Below are positions 12,879 through 14,677 of a stretch of 14,677 nt of DNA, piece after piece. Source of the DNA: Baffinella frigidus (taxonomy: Eukaryota; Cryptophyceae; Cryptomonadales; Baffinellaceae). Numbering within the stretch: position 1 is the first letter of the stretch; every line of letters begins with the position of its first letter. The notes below the pieces were generated by a model, which saw only the letters and a program-made list of their open reading frames with translations, was not told the DNA's origin and made no database searches. A program made the position numbers and the translations under genes. Where the stretch lies: the NCBI GenBank assembly GCA_026770585.1, contig MU647902.1, positions 28,406 through 43,082 on the forward strand, read 5' to 3'.

Positions 12879-13433
12879 CCGTGGTTTGAGAAGAAGAGGA
12901 GATTCGAAGATGCTTTTCAAATTTTCGGTCCGGTGGAGTCAATTTCATCTCGAAAGATAACTGATTCAGTTCCGGGAACATTTCGGGCTGCAGGGGGGCG
13001 AGGACGGGGGGATGCCGCGTGCAGCGCTGGGCGGGGCGCTGACGTGGCGGACGAGGCGGAGCGGTCCCTGCACGGGGTATGGGCGGCGGTCAAGGGCGGT
13101 GGCGGGCGGCGGCGGCGGGCGGGCAGCGGTGCTCTCAGGTGATTTCAGGCCCCAGTCCAACGGCTGGTCAGGAGGGCTTGGGCGCCCCGGAATAATACAC
13201 GGGGGTTTTGCCGGGCCATGGCAGATGGGCAGCGCCCGAGAGGGGTCATCTGGCGGGCCTCTCCTGGTGCGCCGCATTTTTTCGGGCCCAGCGTTGCCCC
13301 TTCCCGTCGGATTCGTGTCTGGAGGTGGGCATTTTTGCACCGCACGGGGAAATGTGCCCCATGCGGTCAGAGCGTCGCCCCTGCACCCTATCCAGCTGCG
13401 GTGGCCCACTGCACCTTCCTTACTCGCTCCCTC
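12879..13433. other. Divergent intergenic region, likely promoters for both flanking genes
   Basis: 555 bp between the starts of the minus-strand methyltransferase-like gene and the plus-strand ORF at 13434. The first 80 bp are AT-richer; the rest is very GC-rich, with GGC/GGGC runs at about 13080-13130. Plus-strand frames remain open here but encode Arg/Gly/Pro-rich strings, so I treat them as non-coding. A hairpin lies at 13339-13367. Confidence 0.5.
13339..13367 (+). promoter_or_regulatory. Hairpin upstream of the 13434 ORF
   Basis: ACCGCA-c-GGGG, a 7-nt loop AAATGTG, CCCC-a-TGCGGT: 6 + 4 bp with one mismatch, ending 66 bp before the ATG. It could be a 5' UTR structure or a dyad binding site. 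No function is shown. Confidence 0.4.
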
Positions 13434-14129
13434 ATGGCTGGGCCAGGTCGGACGAAAGGCGGGCAGAACCAGCCGGTGTCCCCTGCCGGTGACGAGAATG
13501 ATGCCAAGAAGAAGCGTGCTCGGACCGCTGGGGGCAGCCTCTCTGTGCTCGAGGCCAGCGCCAAGGCGGACGTGCAGCACAACGTGGCGCCTGGGGGCCG
13601 TACCGCTGGCTCCAGTGTTGCCTACGTGTCGCTGCGTATCGAGAAGCAGCACGGCTGGAAGAGGGGGGATCCTGTGAACATCACTGCTTTCAATGGCGCG
13701 CAGGAGAGCAACACGCAGGCTTTCCTGCCGCGGGAGATGCTCTCAGATGTGTTCGAAGGCCTCATCGCCGGCGCCCCTCTCAGCACGGTGCCCGACGCAG
13801 ACGGCTGGCTGAACTACAGCGCGGGGGGGCGGCACGGCAAGGTCAACCTGGAGGTTGCGCCGGCACTCAGCTCGATCCTGCGCAGGCGCTACCCCAACGT
13901 CGCTCCCGGTCACAAACTCAACCCTGTCGCGGCGGAGCTCGAACGTGCGGGCGTCAAAGTCTCGGGTCGTCTCAAGTCACCGATCGCGCCGCCGCGCTCG
14001 GGGGAGAAGGAGAAGGAGGGTGCGCAGTCTATGACCCCCAGCCCTGCCGGGGTCGCGATGCAGCGCCACCGTGGGGAGGCGGGGCTTGGCATGGCTCCCG
14101 CGCTCCTGGATCTCTCGGGTGATCCCTGA
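13434..14129 (+). CDS. Conserved-looking protein of unknown function (231 aa)
   Basis: 231 residues from ATG 13434 to TGA 14127-14129. The frame stays open upstream to 13218, but residues before 13434 are Arg/Pro/Cys-rich and unlike the rest, so the internal ATG (context CCCTCATGG) is preferred. Residues 1-45 are basic and disordered, with a K-K-K-R-A-R nuclear-localisation-like cluster at 25-30. Residues about 50-150 look globular: V-A-Y-V-S-L-R-I-E-K, then W-K-R-G-D-P-V-N-I-T-A-F, then F-L-P-R-E-M-L-S-D-V-F-E-G-L, then K-V-N-L-E-V-A-P-A-L. The C-terminal third is Pro/Lys/Glu-rich. I recognise no domain; no membrane span or signal peptide. It may be a lineage-specific subtelomeric gene or an ORF of an unrecognised mobile element; repeat-rich DNA flanks its 3' side. 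Confidence 0.6.
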   Translation: MAGPGRTKGGQNQPVSPAGDENDAKKKRARTAGGSLSVLEASAKADVQHNVAPGGRTAGSSVAYVSLRIEKQHGWKRGDPVNITAFNGAQESNTQAFLPREMLSDVFEGLIAGAPLSTVPDADGWLNYSAGGRHGKVNLEVAPALSSILRRRYPNVAPGHKLNPVAAELERAGVKVSGRLKSPIAPPRSGEKEKEGAQSMTPSPAGVAMQRHRGEAGLGMAPALLDLSGDP

Positions 14130-14371
14130 TCATCCGGTCTGTGTTCTTAACTTCTGGTTCAGTGTAGCCCAGATACCCCTGTAAGTGAGCCTATCCCATT
14201 CGGGGGGTACCTCGCTCATACGAACCCCCCCCTAGGACCCTACAGTAGGCCCGTGCCTAGGGCCCTATGTTGACCCTATGTAGAGGGTGTTTTTCCTATG
14301 ATCGAGGCATGTACAGGGGTACTTCGCTCACAAGAAACTGCACCCCCCTAGTACCCTACGGTATGCCTATG

Positions 14372-14409
14372 CCTAGGGCCCTAGGGTGGTCCTAGGGCCC
14401 TAGGGTGGT
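14372..14409 (+). repeat. 19-bp tandem repeat with palindromic core
   Basis: Two identical copies of CCTAGGGCCCTAGGGTGGT (14372-14390, 14391-14409) followed by a partial CCTAGGTGGGG. CTAGGGCCCTAG is a perfect 12-bp palindrome within each copy. Confidence 0.9.
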
Positions 14410-14443
14410 CCTAGGTGGGGGGCGGGGGCGCGTATTAAAGGTG

Positions 14444-14482
14444 GCTCTCTCGTCTCTCTCATCTCTCTCTCTTTCTCCCGCT
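14444..14482 (+). repeat. CT-rich microsatellite
   Basis: Imperfect (CT)n/(TC)n run, preceded by GTATTAAAG at about 14431-14439. A TATA-like stretch followed by a pyrimidine tract can mark a core promoter, but no ORF follows within the window. Confidence 0.75.
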
Positions 14483-14493
14483 CCCTCATCCTC

Positions 14494-14613
14494 TGTACAG
14501 CCTGGATTAAGGACACTTCGCTCATAAGAAACTGCACCCCCCTAGGGCCCTACATGGGTACCTCGCTCATAAGAAAACGCACCCCCCCCTATGACAGTCT
14601 GGATTAAGGACAC
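14494..14613 (+). repeat. Duplicated 20-bp element ACAGYCTGGATTAAGGACAC
   Basis: Copies near 14497-14516 and 14594-14613 differ at one position. They bracket the third and fourth copies of the 43-bp repeat, so a composite ~97-bp unit has been duplicated. Confidence 0.75.
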
Positions 14614-14677
14614 GCATCGCCTTACATGTAGGTTCTTTCATTAATTGTGTGGTCACGTGGGCGCTACTGGGCGCTGT

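Larger units (their letters stand above)
14205..14596 (+). repeat. Dispersed ~43-bp repeat, four copies
   Basis: Copies start near 14205, 14317, 14511 and 14556. The consensus is GGGTACYTCGCTCATAAGAA, then AYTGCACCCCCCTAGGGCCCTAC. Copies 3 and 4 are almost adjacent. The third begins GGACAC instead of GGGTAC and so fuses with the GGATTAAGGACAC repeat. Confidence 0.85.
14130..14677. other. Repeat-rich intergenic region to window end
   Basis: No coding sequence. It is built from a dispersed ~43-bp unit, a 19-bp tandem repeat, a duplicated 20-bp ACAGYCTGGATTAAGGACAC and a CT microsatellite, all listed separately or in the findings. Confidence 0.7.

Noticed and set aside
13218-13433. Upstream extension of the 13434 ORF to the earlier ATG at 13218
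   Set aside because: The added 72 residues are Arg/Pro/Cys-rich, differ in composition from the rest and span the hairpin region; the internal ATG has better context.
1-14677. tRNA or rRNA genes
   Set aside because: I scanned for A/B-box-like and cloverleaf patterns and for conserved rRNA segments and saw none that I could defend by eye; a tRNA or rRNA covariance search would settle it.

Overview
This is the left tip of a nuclear eukaryotic chromosome. It opens with about seven and a half copies of the C-rich strand of the CCCTAAA (TTTAGGG-type) telomere repeat and reads inward. That telomere type occurs in land plants, many green algae, oomycetes and some other protists. The GC-rich, compact, intron-poor sequence and the low-copy subtelomeric repeats favour an alga or another protist over a land plant, but I cannot name the lineage.

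Layout. (1) 1-54 is telomere. (2) 161-1934, minus strand, is a dead OTU-type cysteine-protease (deubiquitinase-like) gene transcribed toward the telomere. It has a frameshift near 1385, an in-frame TGA at 461-463, and both the Asp and Cys of the catalytic D-G-x-C box replaced. (3) 1935-2608 is repeat-bearing intergenic DNA. (4) 2609-4660 is lower in GC and holds broken or short ORFs on both strands, ending in a tail that resembles the end of a retroelement RNase H. (5) 4660-5158 holds degenerate duplications and a diverged minus-strand relict LTR related to the intact element next door. (6) 5448-11090 is a structurally complete Ty1/Copia LTR retrotransposon: 215/216-bp LTRs, 5-bp target-site duplication TCAGT, gag-protease ORF, pol ORF in the -1 frame (integrase, reverse transcriptase, RNase H), polypurine tract. 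(7) 11091-11942 has inverted repeats and a two-copy 121/122-bp tandem repeat. (8) 11943-12878, minus strand, is an intact membrane-anchored, Rossmann methyltransferase-like gene. (9) 13434-14129, plus strand, is an intact ORF of unknown function. (10) 14130-14677 is an array of short subtelomeric repeats rich in CCTAGG and GGGCCC.

There is no operon or pathway here. It reads as a subtelomeric zone where decayed genes, nested retroelements and small repeats accumulate beside two apparently intact single-exon genes. The points most worth a second look are the OTU gene that lost its catalytic residues as well as its frame, the gag/pol frame break at a GGA microsatellite in an otherwise intact Copia element whose LTRs differ by about 7%, and the two intact genes.
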